Below, in pieces: positions 8,857 to 17,564 of a stretch of DNA of 64,000 bases. The notes under the pieces were generated by a model, which was given only the letters and a program-made list of their open reading frames with translations, did no database searches and was not told the DNA's origin. This DNA is from Alphaproteobacteria bacterium (GTDB lineage Bacteria > Pseudomonadota > Alphaproteobacteria > UBA7985 > JAUIBT01). Both the position numbers and the translations under genes were made by a program. The stretch is from assembly GCA_030428255.1 (NCBI GenBank), contig JAUIBT010000006.1:62001-126000 (forward strand), written 5' to 3'. Position 1 is the stretch's first letter. Each line of letters starts with the position of its first letter.

Positions 8857-10302
8857 ATGACGACAGCCACACCAACCCGCCCTGTCGGCCAGACTGATTT
8901 TGTCTCGTGGCGCGAGTTTTTGACCAGCCCCTACGCAGCGTCGCTGGCGCTGGTCTGCCTGGCTGTGTGGCTGCATGCAGCAGATTCTCTGATCGTTGCG
9001 ACCATGATGCCCTCGATGGTGGCAGAGATCGGCGGCGCACATCTGGTCGGCTGGAACGTTTCACTGTATGGCACCGCCTCCTTGGTCGCTGGGGCGGCCA
9101 GCGCGCTTCTGACCATGCGCTTTGGCCTTCGCGCTCCCATGAGCTTGGCAGCGGTCATGTTCGGCCTCGGCTGTCTTTTGAGCGCGCTTGCGCCTAGCAT
9201 GCCGGTGGTGTTGGCCGGACGCCTGTTCCAAGGGCTGGGCGGTGGCGGTTTGGTTTCCATGAGCTTCGTCGCCGTGAGCGTCATTTTTCCCAGCCGCTAT
9301 ACGGCGCGCGCAATCGCGACGGTTTCGACCTGCTGGGGCATGTCCGCCTTTTTGGGGCCGCTGGTTGGCAGCATCTTTGTCGAATACGCTACCTGGCGTT
9401 GGGGCATGGCGTTTTTCGGTTTGCAGGCCTTTGGTTTGGCCGCTTGGATTGTGCTTCGTGGTGCTGCCCGTCAAACCACTGAGCACCAGCCGTCCGACAC
9501 CGGGCGCGGTTTTCCCTTGCTGCGCCTGGCTCTGTTGAGCCTTGCGGTGGTTGCGGTCTCCTATGCCAGCGTTCGTATTGAGCTGTTTGTCACCAGTGGC
9601 TGTGTCGTACTGGGCCTGGCGAGCTTGGCGTTGTTCTTGTGGCTTGATGAGCAAGCGGGCAAGCAGCGCTTGTTGCCGCGTCGCGCTTTTGACATGCGGC
9701 GTCCGACGGGGGCAGCTTTGACAATGAATCTGCTGTTGTCGCTGGCGACCGTGGCCATTTCCTCATTTATGCCCTTGCTGATATCGCAGATTCACGGGGC
9801 CTCAGCTCTGACGATAGGCTACGTCGTCGCTTGTGCTTCCATTTCCTGGACCTTGATGGCCATCTTGGTTAGCGGGTCGCCCGAGCGTCGCGACAGCACA
9901 CTGATCACCATCGGAGTCCTAATGATCGTAGCGAGCGTCATCGGCTTTTACTACGCGCTGCCTCGCGGACCGGTTTGGCTCATCGCGCTGTGTTCAGCGT
10001 TAGACGGAGCAGGGTTCGGAATGGCTTGGACCTTCTTGTTGCGGCGCACGACCGCTTTGGCCGACCCCAAGGACCGCGAGCGCATCGCGGGGGCATTTCC
10101 GACGGTGCAGCGCTTGGGCATAGCTTTGGGCGCAGCCTATGTGGCAATTGTCGCCAATGCCTCTGGTTTTGCCACCATGCAGACCGTAGCTGAGGCGTCT
10201 CACGTCGCCCGCGTCGTTTACGCAGCTTGCCTGCCCGTCGCCCTGCTGGGGCTTCTGTCGATGATCCAGCTTGTGCGCCCTCAGCCTGAAACCTTGGGCT
10301 AG
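8857..10302 (+). CDS. MFS multidrug-type exporter under SoxR control
   Basis: The 481-residue product is a polytopic membrane protein of the major facilitator superfamily, DHA2/EmrB-like in its first half: an Asp in TM1 (AADSLIVATMMPSMV), motif A region TMRFGLRAPM, GRLFQGLGGGG and motif C-like FLGPLVGSIF. About 14 hydrophobic segments are visible. AAGGAG at 8845-8850 lies 6 bp before ATG 8857, which decides this start over the earlier GTG at 8818 within the promoter. The SoxR promoter suggests it exports redox-cycling or other toxic compounds; the actual substrate is unknown. Confidence 0.9.
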   Translation: MTTATPTRPVGQTDFVSWREFLTSPYAASLALVCLAVWLHAADSLIVATMMPSMVAEIGGAHLVGWNVSLYGTASLVAGAASALLTMRFGLRAPMSLAAVMFGLGCLLSALAPSMPVVLAGRLFQGLGGGGLVSMSFVAVSVIFPSRYTARAIATVSTCWGMSAFLGPLVGSIFVEYATWRWGMAFFGLQAFGLAAWIVLRGAARQTTEHQPSDTGRGFPLLRLALLSLAVVAVSYASVRIELFVTSGCVVLGLASLALFLWLDEQAGKQRLLPRRAFDMRRPTGAALTMNLLLSLATVAISSFMPLLISQIHGASALTIGYVVACASISWTLMAILVSGSPERRDSTLITIGVLMIVASVIGFYYALPRGPVWLIALCSALDGAGFGMAWTFLLRRTTALADPKDRERIAGAFPTVQRLGIALGAAYVAIVANASGFATMQTVAEASHVARVVYAACLPVALLGLLSMIQLVRPQPETLG

Positions 10303-10955
10303 CCCACCGCGAAGCTAGAGATGGTGTCGAGGTTGTTGCCACGCCAGGGCACCAGAGCCAGCAAAGGTCCGGGCTGCATGTCGATGGCGTGGAGTTGAAA
10401 GCTGCGATGATGCACCCAGTCGCCAGGGCCGACCAAGCGTGGCGCGAGCCCTTCGGAATGGAACACCGCTTGACCCGCGAGGATGCAATAGGTCTCTTCG
10501 GGCTCATGCTTGTGTTGCGGATAGTGCAGACCCGCACCCCAATAGCCGATGGTCAGCCGCAGGCTGTCGTCAAAAAATGGGCCTTCGGTGGAGATCAGAT
10601 TGATCCAGCCGTAGTGGTCCAAATAGGAGCGATCAAAGCCATGCTTGGCCGTATAGGACTGCTGCCAGCTCAGGCCGTGGCGGCAAGCAACCAGCGTGTC
10701 AACCAAGGGCTGGGTGGCCTCACAGGCCAGATCCCGGCAGGCGGCGAGCTCGCCCAGCAGGGGCAATGCCTGGGGTGGTCCAACGCGGTACGAGACGCGC
10801 GGGAGGACGCCGTGGGGCTCTGGCGGGTCGGTCAGTTTCTGCCAGGCTGCCGGCAGAAGGGCATGGGCTTCAGGAAAGTGCTGCCTCATGCAGTCAAGCG
10901 CCGTGTCCAGCAAGATCATCTGCATGGTTTCCGGGTCATTGGGGCCACTAAACAC
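10299..10955 (-). CDS. DMSP lyase-type cupin (DddL/DddQ/DddW-like)
   Basis: The 218-residue protein has an N-terminal helical region and a C-terminal cupin. The segment HYPQHKHEPEETY contains H-x-H-x3-E-x-Y, the metal-binding and catalytic pattern of the cupin DMSP lyases (DddK/L/Q/W), followed by the conserved second-motif histidine region (GDWVHHRSFQLHAID). Those enzymes cleave dimethylsulfoniopropionate to acrylate and dimethyl sulfide. Length matches DddL/DddQ. The likely GTG start at 10955 overlaps the stop of the upstream dehydrogenase gene by 8 bp, suggesting translational coupling; an ATG at 10925 is an alternative. Its stop overlaps the MFS stop by 4 bp. Activity on DMSP, rather than on a related onium compound, is inference. 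Confidence 0.78.
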   Translation of the reverse strand: MFSGPNDPETMQMILLDTALDCMRQHFPEAHALLPAAWQKLTDPPEPHGVLPRVSYRVGPPQALPLLGELAACRDLACEATQPLVDTLVACRHGLSWQQSYTAKHGFDRSYLDHYGWINLISTEGPFFDDSLRLTIGYWGAGLHYPQHKHEPEETYCILAGQAVFHSEGLAPRLVGPGDWVHHRSFQLHAIDMQPGPLLALVPWRGNNLDTISSFAVG

Positions 10956-12051
10956 GGTCAGATTCCGTAATCACAACGATATTGCCAACGTGCTGTTTGT
11001 CGATGAAGGCTAGCTGAGCCGCTCGCAGCTCAGCCAGGGGGTAGGTGGCGGCCAGCATGGGTCGGATTTCGCCCCGCTCGATATAGCCGACCAAATCGGC
11101 AAACATGCCCGGCGGCACGACGGTTGCGCCGGTAAAAGTTAGGTCGCGCAAGTAAAAACTGCGCAGGTCGAATGGCACCAGGGGGCCGGCGATGGCCCCC
11201 GCGCAGGTCAGGCGCCCGCCACGTTCGATTACCTCGAGCCAAGCGGGCCAGTCTGGGCCGCCCACGACATCGGCCAACACCGTCACATTGGGACGCCCGA
11301 TCGCTTGCTGCAATGCCGCCGCCAGGTCTGGTACAGAGCGGGGCAGCAAAGCGGTGGGACGAGCGCCCGCCAGGTCGGCGTGCTTGGACGGCGAGGCCAT
11401 GGCGACGGTCTGAGCCCCGCGGCGGTTTGCGAGCTGGATTAGAGCGGAGCCGACGCCCCCAGAGGCTCCGGGGATCAGCACCACGTCGCCAGCGCCGACC
11501 TGCGCGCGGTTCAACATGTTCTCGGCGGTGATATAGGAAGTGGCGAAGGTCGCAAGCTCAGCGTCGCTCAGGGCGCTGTCAATCGGATAGACGTTGGTCA
11601 GCGGTGCCTTGGTGTAGTCGGCAAAGCCGCCGTCCATCTCGGAGCCAAAATAGCCCGTCTTAGCCAGGTTGAGCGGATCGTCCCAATCGCGCAGCCAGGT
11701 ATCGATCAGCACTCGCCGCCCGACCAGCGCCGGATCGCCGCCTTGGCCCACGGCCTCGACCGTGCCGCACACGTCTGCGCCTTGGATGCGTGGGAAGGCG
11801 ATGGCAGCTCCGCCCCAGGTGGCGTCTTGCTCCTCGGCGTCCGTGTTCTCTTGGCCGCTGGTGGCCTCGACATTGCCCTTGGAATACCAGGCGGTGCGGG
11901 TGTTGACATCCGTGTTGTTGAGCCCGCAGGCAGCCACTCGGATCAGCGCTTCACCCGGTCCTGCAACCGGCTTTGGCAGATTTACGCGATAGATCAGCTT
12001 GTCAAGGCCGCCATGACCGACCAATTGGACCCCGCGCATCGTCTGGGTCAT
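10948..12051 (-). CDS. zinc-binding-type medium-chain dehydrogenase/reductase
   Basis: This 367-residue MDR-superfamily oxidoreductase has a GroES-like N-terminal domain (PGEALIRVAACGLNNTDVN, IQGADVCGTVEAVG) and a Rossmann domain with VVLIPGASGGVGSALIQLA near residues 190-210. The typical Cys-x-Gly-His catalytic zinc cluster is not obvious, so it may be a quinone-oxidoreductase-like or enoyl-reductase-like NADPH enzyme. It is the middle gene of a coupled trio: its ATG overlaps the Rieske gene stop by 4 bp, and its stop overlaps the cupin start by 8 bp. By context it might act on acrylate or an aldehyde product of the pathway, but the sequence does not prove this. Confidence 0.85.
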   Translation of the reverse strand: MTQTMRGVQLVGHGGLDKLIYRVNLPKPVAGPGEALIRVAACGLNNTDVNTRTAWYSKGNVEATSGQENTDAEEQDATWGGAAIAFPRIQGADVCGTVEAVGQGGDPALVGRRVLIDTWLRDWDDPLNLAKTGYFGSEMDGGFADYTKAPLTNVYPIDSALSDAELATFATSYITAENMLNRAQVGAGDVVLIPGASGGVGSALIQLANRRGAQTVAMASPSKHADLAGARPTALLPRSVPDLAAALQQAIGRPNVTVLADVVGGPDWPAWLEVIERGGRLTCAGAIAGPLVPFDLRSFYLRDLTFTGATVVPPGMFADLVGYIERGEIRPMLAATYPLAELRAAQLAFIDKQHVGNIVVITESDRV

Positions 12052-13142
12052 GCCTCCACCGCCGCTTTGAGCCAGGTATGCAGGGCGGCGATCGAGTGCT
12101 CTGAATCGATGCCTTCGGCTGGATTGAGCACCAAAGGTCCGGGGCGATAGCCGCGCGATCCCAGGCCTCTGTGAACCTGTTTGACCAGCACTAAGTCTTC
12201 GGCAAAGGTGGTGTCGCGATCCAGGTCGATGACCTTTTGCAGGCTGTCGTCGATCAAGCCATCGCGTGAAAACCAGCCGCGGTGAACTGTCGTGTTATTC
12301 ACGTCCTCAGGCCGCCAGTGATAGGTGTTGACCAGGCCCGAGGGATAGCACTGCAAGCTGAAGGCAGGCCAAAAGAAAAAGGATTTATAGCCCGCGCCAG
12401 AGGTGTCGTACCAGGCGCTTTCGCCGCGATTGGCGTCGGCAGTGTGCCGCAGCACCCGCGCGCCTTGCTCGTCGGCGTGGATGTTATAGGAACTGGGGTC
12501 GATCACGCCTGAGGCAAAGGTGGGGTGAACCACCTTGCAGTGATAGCATTCGTTATAGTTTTCGACCGCAATCATCCAGTTGCAGAATTCTGGGGCGGTG
12601 TGCTCGTGGGCAAAGACGCGCTGCTCGATGTCCGGGCAATGGGCCAGGATATCGTCGCGTAGGCCAGGGAAGGTCTGGTCCATGCTGGCGCTGTCGGGGT
12701 CCAAATTGACGAATAGGAAGCCCAAGAAATTCTCGACCTTGACCTCGCTCAGGCAGATGTCCGACTTGTCGAAATTGGACATGGACTTGGTGCCAGGTGC
12801 TGCGCGTAAACGACCGTCCAGCTCATAGGTCCAGGCGTGGTAGGGGCAGGAGATGACGCTGGTCTTGCCGCTGCCGCTGACCATGGTGTGTGCGCGGTGC
12901 TGGCAGACATTATAGAAGCAGCGCACAGAGCCGTCGCGCTGGCGGGCGATGAACAAGCCCTCATCCATAATATCGAAGGACAGATAGCAGCCGGGCTCTG
13001 GAATTTGGCTCTGATGGCAAGCGTACTGCCAGGTCCGGTAATAGAGCTTGTCGCGCACCAGGTCATGGATGGTCGGGTCCAGGTAATACTTCGGGTCCAA
13101 GCTGCGAATCGGTGCTTGGTCTTGGGAGGGGCGGTGGGTCAT
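12048..13142 (-). CDS. Rieske non-haem iron oxygenase, alpha subunit (quaternary-amine demethylase type)
   Basis: The 364-residue protein has a Rieske [2Fe-2S] domain CQHRAH-x15-CPYHAW (C-x-H and C-x2-H) and a catalytic domain with ENYNECYHCKVVHPTF, where the two His and a later Asp form the iron site. This resembles the family of glycine betaine, carnitine, stachydrine and choline mono-oxygenases, which remove or oxidise methyl groups on quaternary amines. ATG 13142 follows AGGAAG by about 7 bp; an upstream start would enter the divergent promoter. No reductase partner gene is adjacent, so electrons must come from elsewhere. The substrate is unassigned; an onium compound is likely from the neighbours. 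Confidence 0.9.
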   Translation of the reverse strand: MTHRPSQDQAPIRSLDPKYYLDPTIHDLVRDKLYYRTWQYACHQSQIPEPGCYLSFDIMDEGLFIARQRDGSVRCFYNVCQHRAHTMVSGSGKTSVISCPYHAWTYELDGRLRAAPGTKSMSNFDKSDICLSEVKVENFLGFLFVNLDPDSASMDQTFPGLRDDILAHCPDIEQRVFAHEHTAPEFCNWMIAVENYNECYHCKVVHPTFASGVIDPSSYNIHADEQGARVLRHTADANRGESAWYDTSGAGYKSFFFWPAFSLQCYPSGLVNTYHWRPEDVNNTTVHRGWFSRDGLIDDSLQKVIDLDRDTTFAEDLVLVKQVHRGLGSRGYRPGPLVLNPAEGIDSEHSIAALHTWLKAAVEA

Positions 13143-13300
13143 GGGCGAGCTTCCTGCTATGGCGCGCGAGCGATAAGGCGTCTGTGTGACAGAAATTTTC
13201 GCTGGCTGCTCGAACAAGTGCGGCAGAGCACGCGTCCGCTTGCGACTTGCGCAATTTTCTTAGCTCTTGCCAACTTACCGAAAATGGAACGATGGCGCGA

Positions 13301-13317
13301 ACCTTGCGGCGCAAGGT
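13301..13317. promoter_or_regulatory. 17-bp perfect inverted repeat between the divergent Rieske and flavoprotein genes
   Basis: ACCTTGC-GGC-GCAAGGT lies 84 bp upstream of the flavoprotein ATG and 159 bp upstream of the Rieske ATG. It has the size and symmetry of a dimeric repressor operator and is well placed to control both directions. The cognate regulator is unknown. Confidence 0.5.
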
Positions 13318-13400
13318 CGGTCTTGTGATCGCGCGGGGTGGCTCAAGCGTGCCACCACTGGAGCCCACCACACGCTCGCAAACAGAAGGCAGCAGCACAC

Positions 13401-15824
13401 ATGCGCAACCAAGCCAAAGTTGTCATTATCGGAGGGGGCGTCATGGGCTGCTCCCTGGCCTACCACCTGGCTAAGGAGGGATGGCACGACACCGTGTTAT
13501 TGGAAAAGGCCGAGCTAACGTCGGGATCGACTTGGCACGCAGCGGGGCAGATTACCCACTCGGTGAGCCACTATGGATTGGCCAAAATGGCCGCCTACGG
13601 CACGCAGCTCTACCCGCAATTGGAGGCCGAGACTGGCCAGTCCGCCACCTGGCACGGCTGCGGCTCGCTGCGCGTGGCCTATGAGGATGCCGAGGTTGAT
13701 TGGCTGCATTATACGCGCTCGATCGGCGTCGGCCTGGGGCATGAGATGCACATCATCGGCCCAGAGCAAATCAAGGCGCTGCATCCCTTCTATAACACCG
13801 ACGGCATCAAGGCCGCGCTGCACACGCCGCATGACGGCCACGTCGATCCGGCAGGGGTCAGTTTTGCGCTGGCCGCCGGCGCGCGCCAGCAGGGAGTCGA
13901 AGTGCTGCGCCACAACCGCGCTACCAACATTCGGCGCGATAAAGCTGAGTGGATCGTAGAAACCGAGCAGGGCGAGATTCGCTGTGAGATTGTGGTTAAC
14001 GCAGGCGGTACCTACGCACGCCAGATTGGCGCTTGGGTGGGCTTGGACCTGCCGATTGCCAACCTGCTGCACCACTACCTTATCACCGAGACCGTGCCGG
14101 AATTTTTGGATTTGGAAAAAGAACTGCCGGTGGTGCGCGATGACCGTGAGGTGTCGGGCTATATCCGTATGGAGCAGAAGTCAGGCTTGATCGGCATCTA
14201 TGAGAAGGAGGGCGCAACAACCATTTGGGACGAGGGCACGCCTTGGGCTGCGGAAAACGAGCTGTTCGACCCGGACTATGACCGCATCATGCCCTGGCTG
14301 GAAAACGCCTTTAATCGCATGCCGATCCTAGCTGATCTGGGCATCAAGCGTGTCGTGCATGGTGCTATTACCCATCCGCCTGATGGCAACATGATGTTGG
14401 GGCCGTCGGGGGTTGAAAACTTCTGGCTCTGCTGTGGTTCGCAAGTGGGCATCGCTTGGGGGCCAGGAGCGGGCAAATATCTGGCACAGTGGATGGTACA
14501 CGGCGCGGCTGATATCTCTATGGCCAGCTTTGATCCGCGCCGCTTCGGAGCCAAGATCGACGACCGCTATCGCCTGGACAAGGCCAAAGAAGACTATTGC
14601 TTGCGGCACGAGATTCCCTTCCCGCATTTGGACCGTCCAGCCTGCCGTCCTTCGCACTCCAAGACTACGCCGCTGTATGAGGTGTTGAAGGACAAGGGCG
14701 CGGTCTATCAGGACGTGTTCGGCTGGGAGCGGCCGTATTGGTACGCGCCCGCAGGCATGGCGCCCGCGCACGTCCACGCTTTTCGCCGCTCGGCTTTGCA
14801 TGATGTAATCGGTGCAGAGGTCAAAGGCCTGCGCGAAGCCGCAGCTATCGCCGACCTATCGGCCTTTGCCAAGATCGAGGTCACCGGTGCGGATGCCAGA
14901 GCCTACCTGGAGCGCGTCAGCTCAAACCGTGTGCCGACCAAGGTGGGCTCGGCGGGTCTGACCTACCTGGTGAATGGCAACGGCCGCCTTGAAGGCGAGA
15001 CCTCGATCGTGACGCTGGGCGAGGCGACCTTTTACCTGGTCTACGCGGCAGCCAAGGAAGCCAGCTTGTTCGACTGGTTACAAGGGCAAGCCCTGCCGGG
15101 TGAAGCGGTGACCTTCACCAATGTCTCAGAGCAGCGCGGCGTGATCATGCTCGCTGGCCCCAGAGCGCGCGACATCCTGAGCCAAGCGACGCCTGCCGAT
15201 CTGAGCAAAACCGCTTTCAAGTGGTTGACCTGCCAGCACATCGAGGTGGCGGGCGTGGCAAACGTGCGCGCTCTGCGGGTCACCTACACGGGTGAGCTGG
15301 GCTGGGAGCTGCACGTTCCCATGTCTGGCATGCGCGCGGTCTATGACGCGCTTGTCGCGGCGGGCGAGCCCTTGGGCATGGTCCACGCTGGATCTGCTAT
15401 GCTGAACGCGGTGCGCATGGAAAAGGCCTATAAGTCGGGCCACGAGATCACCAACGAAGTGACCTTGACCGAGGCGGACTTGCTGCGCTTTACCCGCAAG
15501 GACGGCGGCTTTCAGGGGGCTAAGGCCTCTATGCAGCCCGCGACGCGGTGGAAAGTCGCCCTGCTGCAACTGGAGGAAACCGCTGATGTCGTGGCCGATC
15601 CGTTGGGTTCAGAGAGCATCTGGCAGGGCCAGCGCTACCTTGGCACGATTGCCTCGGGTGGCTTTGGCTATGCCGTTGGGGCCTATCTGGCCTGGGCTTA
15701 CCTGGAGGTTGAAGCCTGCGCACCGGGAACCGAGGTCGAGGTCATGGTATTGGGCAAGCCGCGCAAGGCCAAGGTGCTTGACGGCCCAGTTTGGGACCCA
15801 GACAATAGCCGCATGAAGGCCTAG
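13401..15824 (+). CDS. dimethylglycine/sarcosine dehydrogenase-like flavoprotein with GcvT domains
   Basis: The 807-residue protein starts with a DAO-type FAD-binding motif VVIIGGGVMGCSLAYHLAKEG, then SGSTWHAAG, where the His is the covalent FAD site in dimethylglycine and sarcosine dehydrogenases. After the FAD domain (about 1-400) come a linking domain and GcvT-type folate-binding domains (about 430-800; RGVIMLAGPRARDIL, YTGELGWELHVP). Such enzymes oxidise N-methyl groups and pass formaldehyde to tetrahydrofolate. ATG 13401 was chosen because the Rossmann motif begins 6 residues later. It leads a plus-strand pair with the next gene and is divergent from the Rieske operon. DMSP demethylase DmdA is a related GcvT-fold enzyme but lacks the FAD domain. 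Confidence 0.9.
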   Translation: MRNQAKVVIIGGGVMGCSLAYHLAKEGWHDTVLLEKAELTSGSTWHAAGQITHSVSHYGLAKMAAYGTQLYPQLEAETGQSATWHGCGSLRVAYEDAEVDWLHYTRSIGVGLGHEMHIIGPEQIKALHPFYNTDGIKAALHTPHDGHVDPAGVSFALAAGARQQGVEVLRHNRATNIRRDKAEWIVETEQGEIRCEIVVNAGGTYARQIGAWVGLDLPIANLLHHYLITETVPEFLDLEKELPVVRDDREVSGYIRMEQKSGLIGIYEKEGATTIWDEGTPWAAENELFDPDYDRIMPWLENAFNRMPILADLGIKRVVHGAITHPPDGNMMLGPSGVENFWLCCGSQVGIAWGPGAGKYLAQWMVHGAADISMASFDPRRFGAKIDDRYRLDKAKEDYCLRHEIPFPHLDRPACRPSHSKTTPLYEVLKDKGAVYQDVFGWERPYWYAPAGMAPAHVHAFRRSALHDVIGAEVKGLREAAAIADLSAFAKIEVTGADARAYLERVSSNRVPTKVGSAGLTYLVNGNGRLEGETSIVTLGEATFYLVYAAAKEASLFDWLQGQALPGEAVTFTNVSEQRGVIMLAGPRARDILSQATPADLSKTAFKWLTCQHIEVAGVANVRALRVTYTGELGWELHVPMSGMRAVYDALVAAGEPLGMVHAGSAMLNAVRMEKAYKSGHEITNEVTLTEADLLRFTRKDGGFQGAKASMQPATRWKVALLQLEETADVVADPLGSESIWQGQRYLGTIASGGFGYAVGAYLAWAYLEVEACAPGTEVEVMVLGKPRKAKVLDGPVWDPDNSRMKA

Positions 15825-15859
15825 GGCCGCATCGCTCAAAACAAAAAAGGAGCCCATAT

Positions 15860-16237
15860 ATGGACGGCAAATTCGACATCGGCCTAGAGAAGCGCAAAGC
15901 CACGCTTGGCGCGGACTACGTTGAAAAAAATCTGGCGGCAGCCGACGACTTTACCCGGCCGTTCCAGGAAGCCATGACCGCCTGGTGCTGGGGCTTTGGC
16001 TGGGGTGACGAGGCCATCGACGCCAAGACCCGCTCGATGATGAACCTGGCGATGATCGGTGCGCTGGGCAAAATGCACGAGTGGGAAATCCATTGTCGCG
16101 GCGCGATCAACAATGGTGTCAGCAAAGAGGAAATCCGCGCGATTATCCATGTTGTCGGCATCTATTGCGGCGTGCCTCAGTCTCTGGAATGCTTCCGTGT
16201 CGCGCGCAAAGTGCTGGAAGAACAGGGGCTGCTGTAG
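15860..16237 (+). CDS. carboxymuconolactone decarboxylase family protein
   Basis: The 125-residue all-helical protein has the CMD-family core: FGWGDEAIDAKTRSMMNLAMIGALGKMHEWEIHCRGAINNGVSKEEIRAIIHVVGIYCGVP, close to PcaC-type 4-carboxymuconolactone decarboxylases rather than to AhpD (no CxxC). AAAGGAG lies 8 bp before the ATG. It is 35 bp after the flavoprotein gene and probably cotranscribed. No other protocatechuate genes are nearby, so a role in beta-ketoadipate metabolism is unlikely; its job in this cluster is unknown. Confidence 0.87.
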   Translation: MDGKFDIGLEKRKATLGADYVEKNLAAADDFTRPFQEAMTAWCWGFGWGDEAIDAKTRSMMNLAMIGALGKMHEWEIHCRGAINNGVSKEEIRAIIHVVGIYCGVPQSLECFRVARKVLEEQGLL

Positions 16238-16253
16238 GGGCCGTCACCTGGAC

Positions 16254-16871
16254 CTAGGTTCGGGGTTTCAGCTCGCTTCCTGAAAAGCTGGGGCCAAGCG
16301 CGAGCAAGGCCGAACGCGCTTGGGCGAGCTTGGCCGCCTGATCCAAGCCAGCGCCCAAGGCGCCCTCGACATAGAGTGCGGTTAGACCGTGAACGCTGCT
16401 CCATGCCAGCAGCTCTTGCGGCGACAAGGCGTGCTGATCGTCGTCAGTCAGGCTATCGGCAAAACCGCCTGCTAGCAGCGCGCCCAGACGCAGGGAGGCG
16501 CGGCGATACTCTGGGTCGTGGGCATCAATCAGCTCGCTGCGCCACATGACTTGAAACATGGCGCGGCGCTGCAAACCAAAGGCGATGTAGGCAAGGCCCA
16601 CGTCTAAGAAGGGGTGAGGTCCGGCGCTGGTCGCCGCAGCAGCCTCCATCTGTGCCGCCATGGCGTGCAGGGCCTTGGTCGCAAAGGCAGTAAACAGCGC
16701 GCGCTTGTCGCGATAGTGCTTGAAGGCCGCCGAGGGCGCAACACCGATCAGTTTCGCACAGCCGCGCAAAGTCACCGCCTCCAGGCCAAAGCGCTCGGCC
16801 AGCTCCTCGACCGCGTCAAGCAAGCTTTCTGCTAGGGCGCCGTGGTGATATCGGCCTGGTTTATGCTGCAA
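16254..16871 (-). CDS. TetR-family transcriptional regulator with WHG-type ligand domain
   Basis: The 205-residue protein has an N-terminal TetR helix-turn-helix (residues 6-52: YHHGALAESLLDAVEELAERFG, TLRGCAKLIGVAPSAAFKHYRDKRALF) and a C-terminal helical domain like WHG/TetR_C_33 regulators. It is convergent with the CMD gene (17 bp apart) and divergent from the DUF2852 gene. Two similar operator-like palindromes lie in the 151-bp divergent region, so autoregulation and control of the DUF2852 side are likely; control of the onium cluster is only possible. Confidence 0.9.
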   Translation of the reverse strand: MQHKPGRYHHGALAESLLDAVEELAERFGLEAVTLRGCAKLIGVAPSAAFKHYRDKRALFTAFATKALHAMAAQMEAAAATSAGPHPFLDVGLAYIAFGLQRRAMFQVMWRSELIDAHDPEYRRASLRLGALLAGGFADSLTDDDQHALSPQELLAWSSVHGLTALYVEGALGAGLDQAAKLAQARSALLALGPSFSGSELKPRT

Positions 16872-16893
16872 AATCAGTCTCTACTCGAAAAAA

Positions 16894-16908
16894 GTGAACA
16901 GTGATAAC
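16894..16908. promoter_or_regulatory. TetR operator-like site 1
   Basis: GTGAACAGTGATAAC, 22 bp upstream of the tetR start, matches the reverse complement of site 2 at 12 of 15 positions. The near-symmetric GTGAAC-type half-sites fit a TetR-family operator. Confidence 0.5.
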
Positions 16909-16961
16909 TTTTTTAGGTGCTGGGTCTTGCAAGTCAAGTCTCAGGTCCATATCTTTTCAAT

Positions 16962-16976
16962 GTGAGCGCTGTTCAC
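16962..16976. promoter_or_regulatory. TetR operator-like site 2
   Basis: GTGAGCGCTGTTCAC is an imperfect palindrome with GTGA/TCAC ends, 46 bp before the DUF2852 ATG. Together with site 1 it brackets the divergent promoter region. Confidence 0.55.
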
Positions 16977-17022
16977 TTGAGGGCGGCGCTGTTATGCAAA
17001 CGAAATGGAGAGGATGAGACCC

Positions 17023-17523
17023 ATGCGTGGTTGGGCAAGAAATCGTGATCGTAGCGAGATGGGTGAGCGCTATTGTTCTGTCTGGACACCCTTCGGCATT
17101 GGCATGATGGTGCTGGGCTACATCGTTTTTTGGCCCTTGGGCCTGGTGCTAACCTTGTGGATGGTCTCTGGCCGCCACGTTGCCGATCTGCCGCGGTCCA
17201 TCGGACAAACGGTATCGGGTTGGTTCCCGCGCCGCGATGGTGACGGCGGTTGGTCGGGCCACGCGGGCAAGGCCGACGGCTTTTCGGGCTTCTCGCGCTC
17301 CAGCGGTTCTGGAAACAGCGTGTTTGATGACTACCAGCAGACGCAGTACGACCGCATCTCTGAGATCAAGCAAGAGATCAAAGACACCTGGCGTCGTTTC
17401 CGCGAATTCCGCAGCGACGAGCAGCGCCGCCAGGAGCGCGACGAGTTTGATCGCTTCATGCGCGGCGGTGGTTCTGAGCCGGGTTCGGGCAGCGCCAATA
17501 ATCCCCAGAACTCGAACAGCTAA
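17023..17523 (+). CDS. DUF2852 family membrane protein
   Basis: The 166-residue protein has one or two hydrophobic segments near residues 23-50 (FGIGMMVLGYIVFWPLGLVLTLWMVSG) and a C-terminal charged helix ending in RQERDEFDRFM, the hallmark of DUF2852. Function is unknown; the family is common in Alphaproteobacteria. I prefer ATG 17023 because GAGAGG lies 9 bp upstream; ATGs at 17005 and 17014 lack a well-spaced ribosome site. It is divergent from tetR and followed by a terminator-like hairpin, so it appears to be a single-gene unit. Confidence 0.85.
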   Translation: MRGWARNRDRSEMGERYCSVWTPFGIGMMVLGYIVFWPLGLVLTLWMVSGRHVADLPRSIGQTVSGWFPRRDGDGGWSGHAGKADGFSGFSRSSGSGNSVFDDYQQTQYDRISEIKQEIKDTWRRFREFRSDEQRRQERDEFDRFMRGGGSEPGSGSANNPQNSNS

Positions 17524-17530
17524 GGCGAAC

Positions 17531-17564
17531 AACCGGCGTGGTCCACCAGGGCTGCGCCGGTTTT
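17531..17564 (+). terminator. rho-independent terminator after the DUF2852 gene
   Basis: AACCGGCG (17531-17538) pairs with CGCCGGTT (17555-17562), and T residues continue to 17564. It starts 7 bp after the stop codon. Confidence 0.65.

Noticed and set aside
10948-12051. Naming the MDR gene acuI (acryloyl-CoA reductase)
   Set aside because: The context is suggestive, but no acuI-specific signature could be seen.
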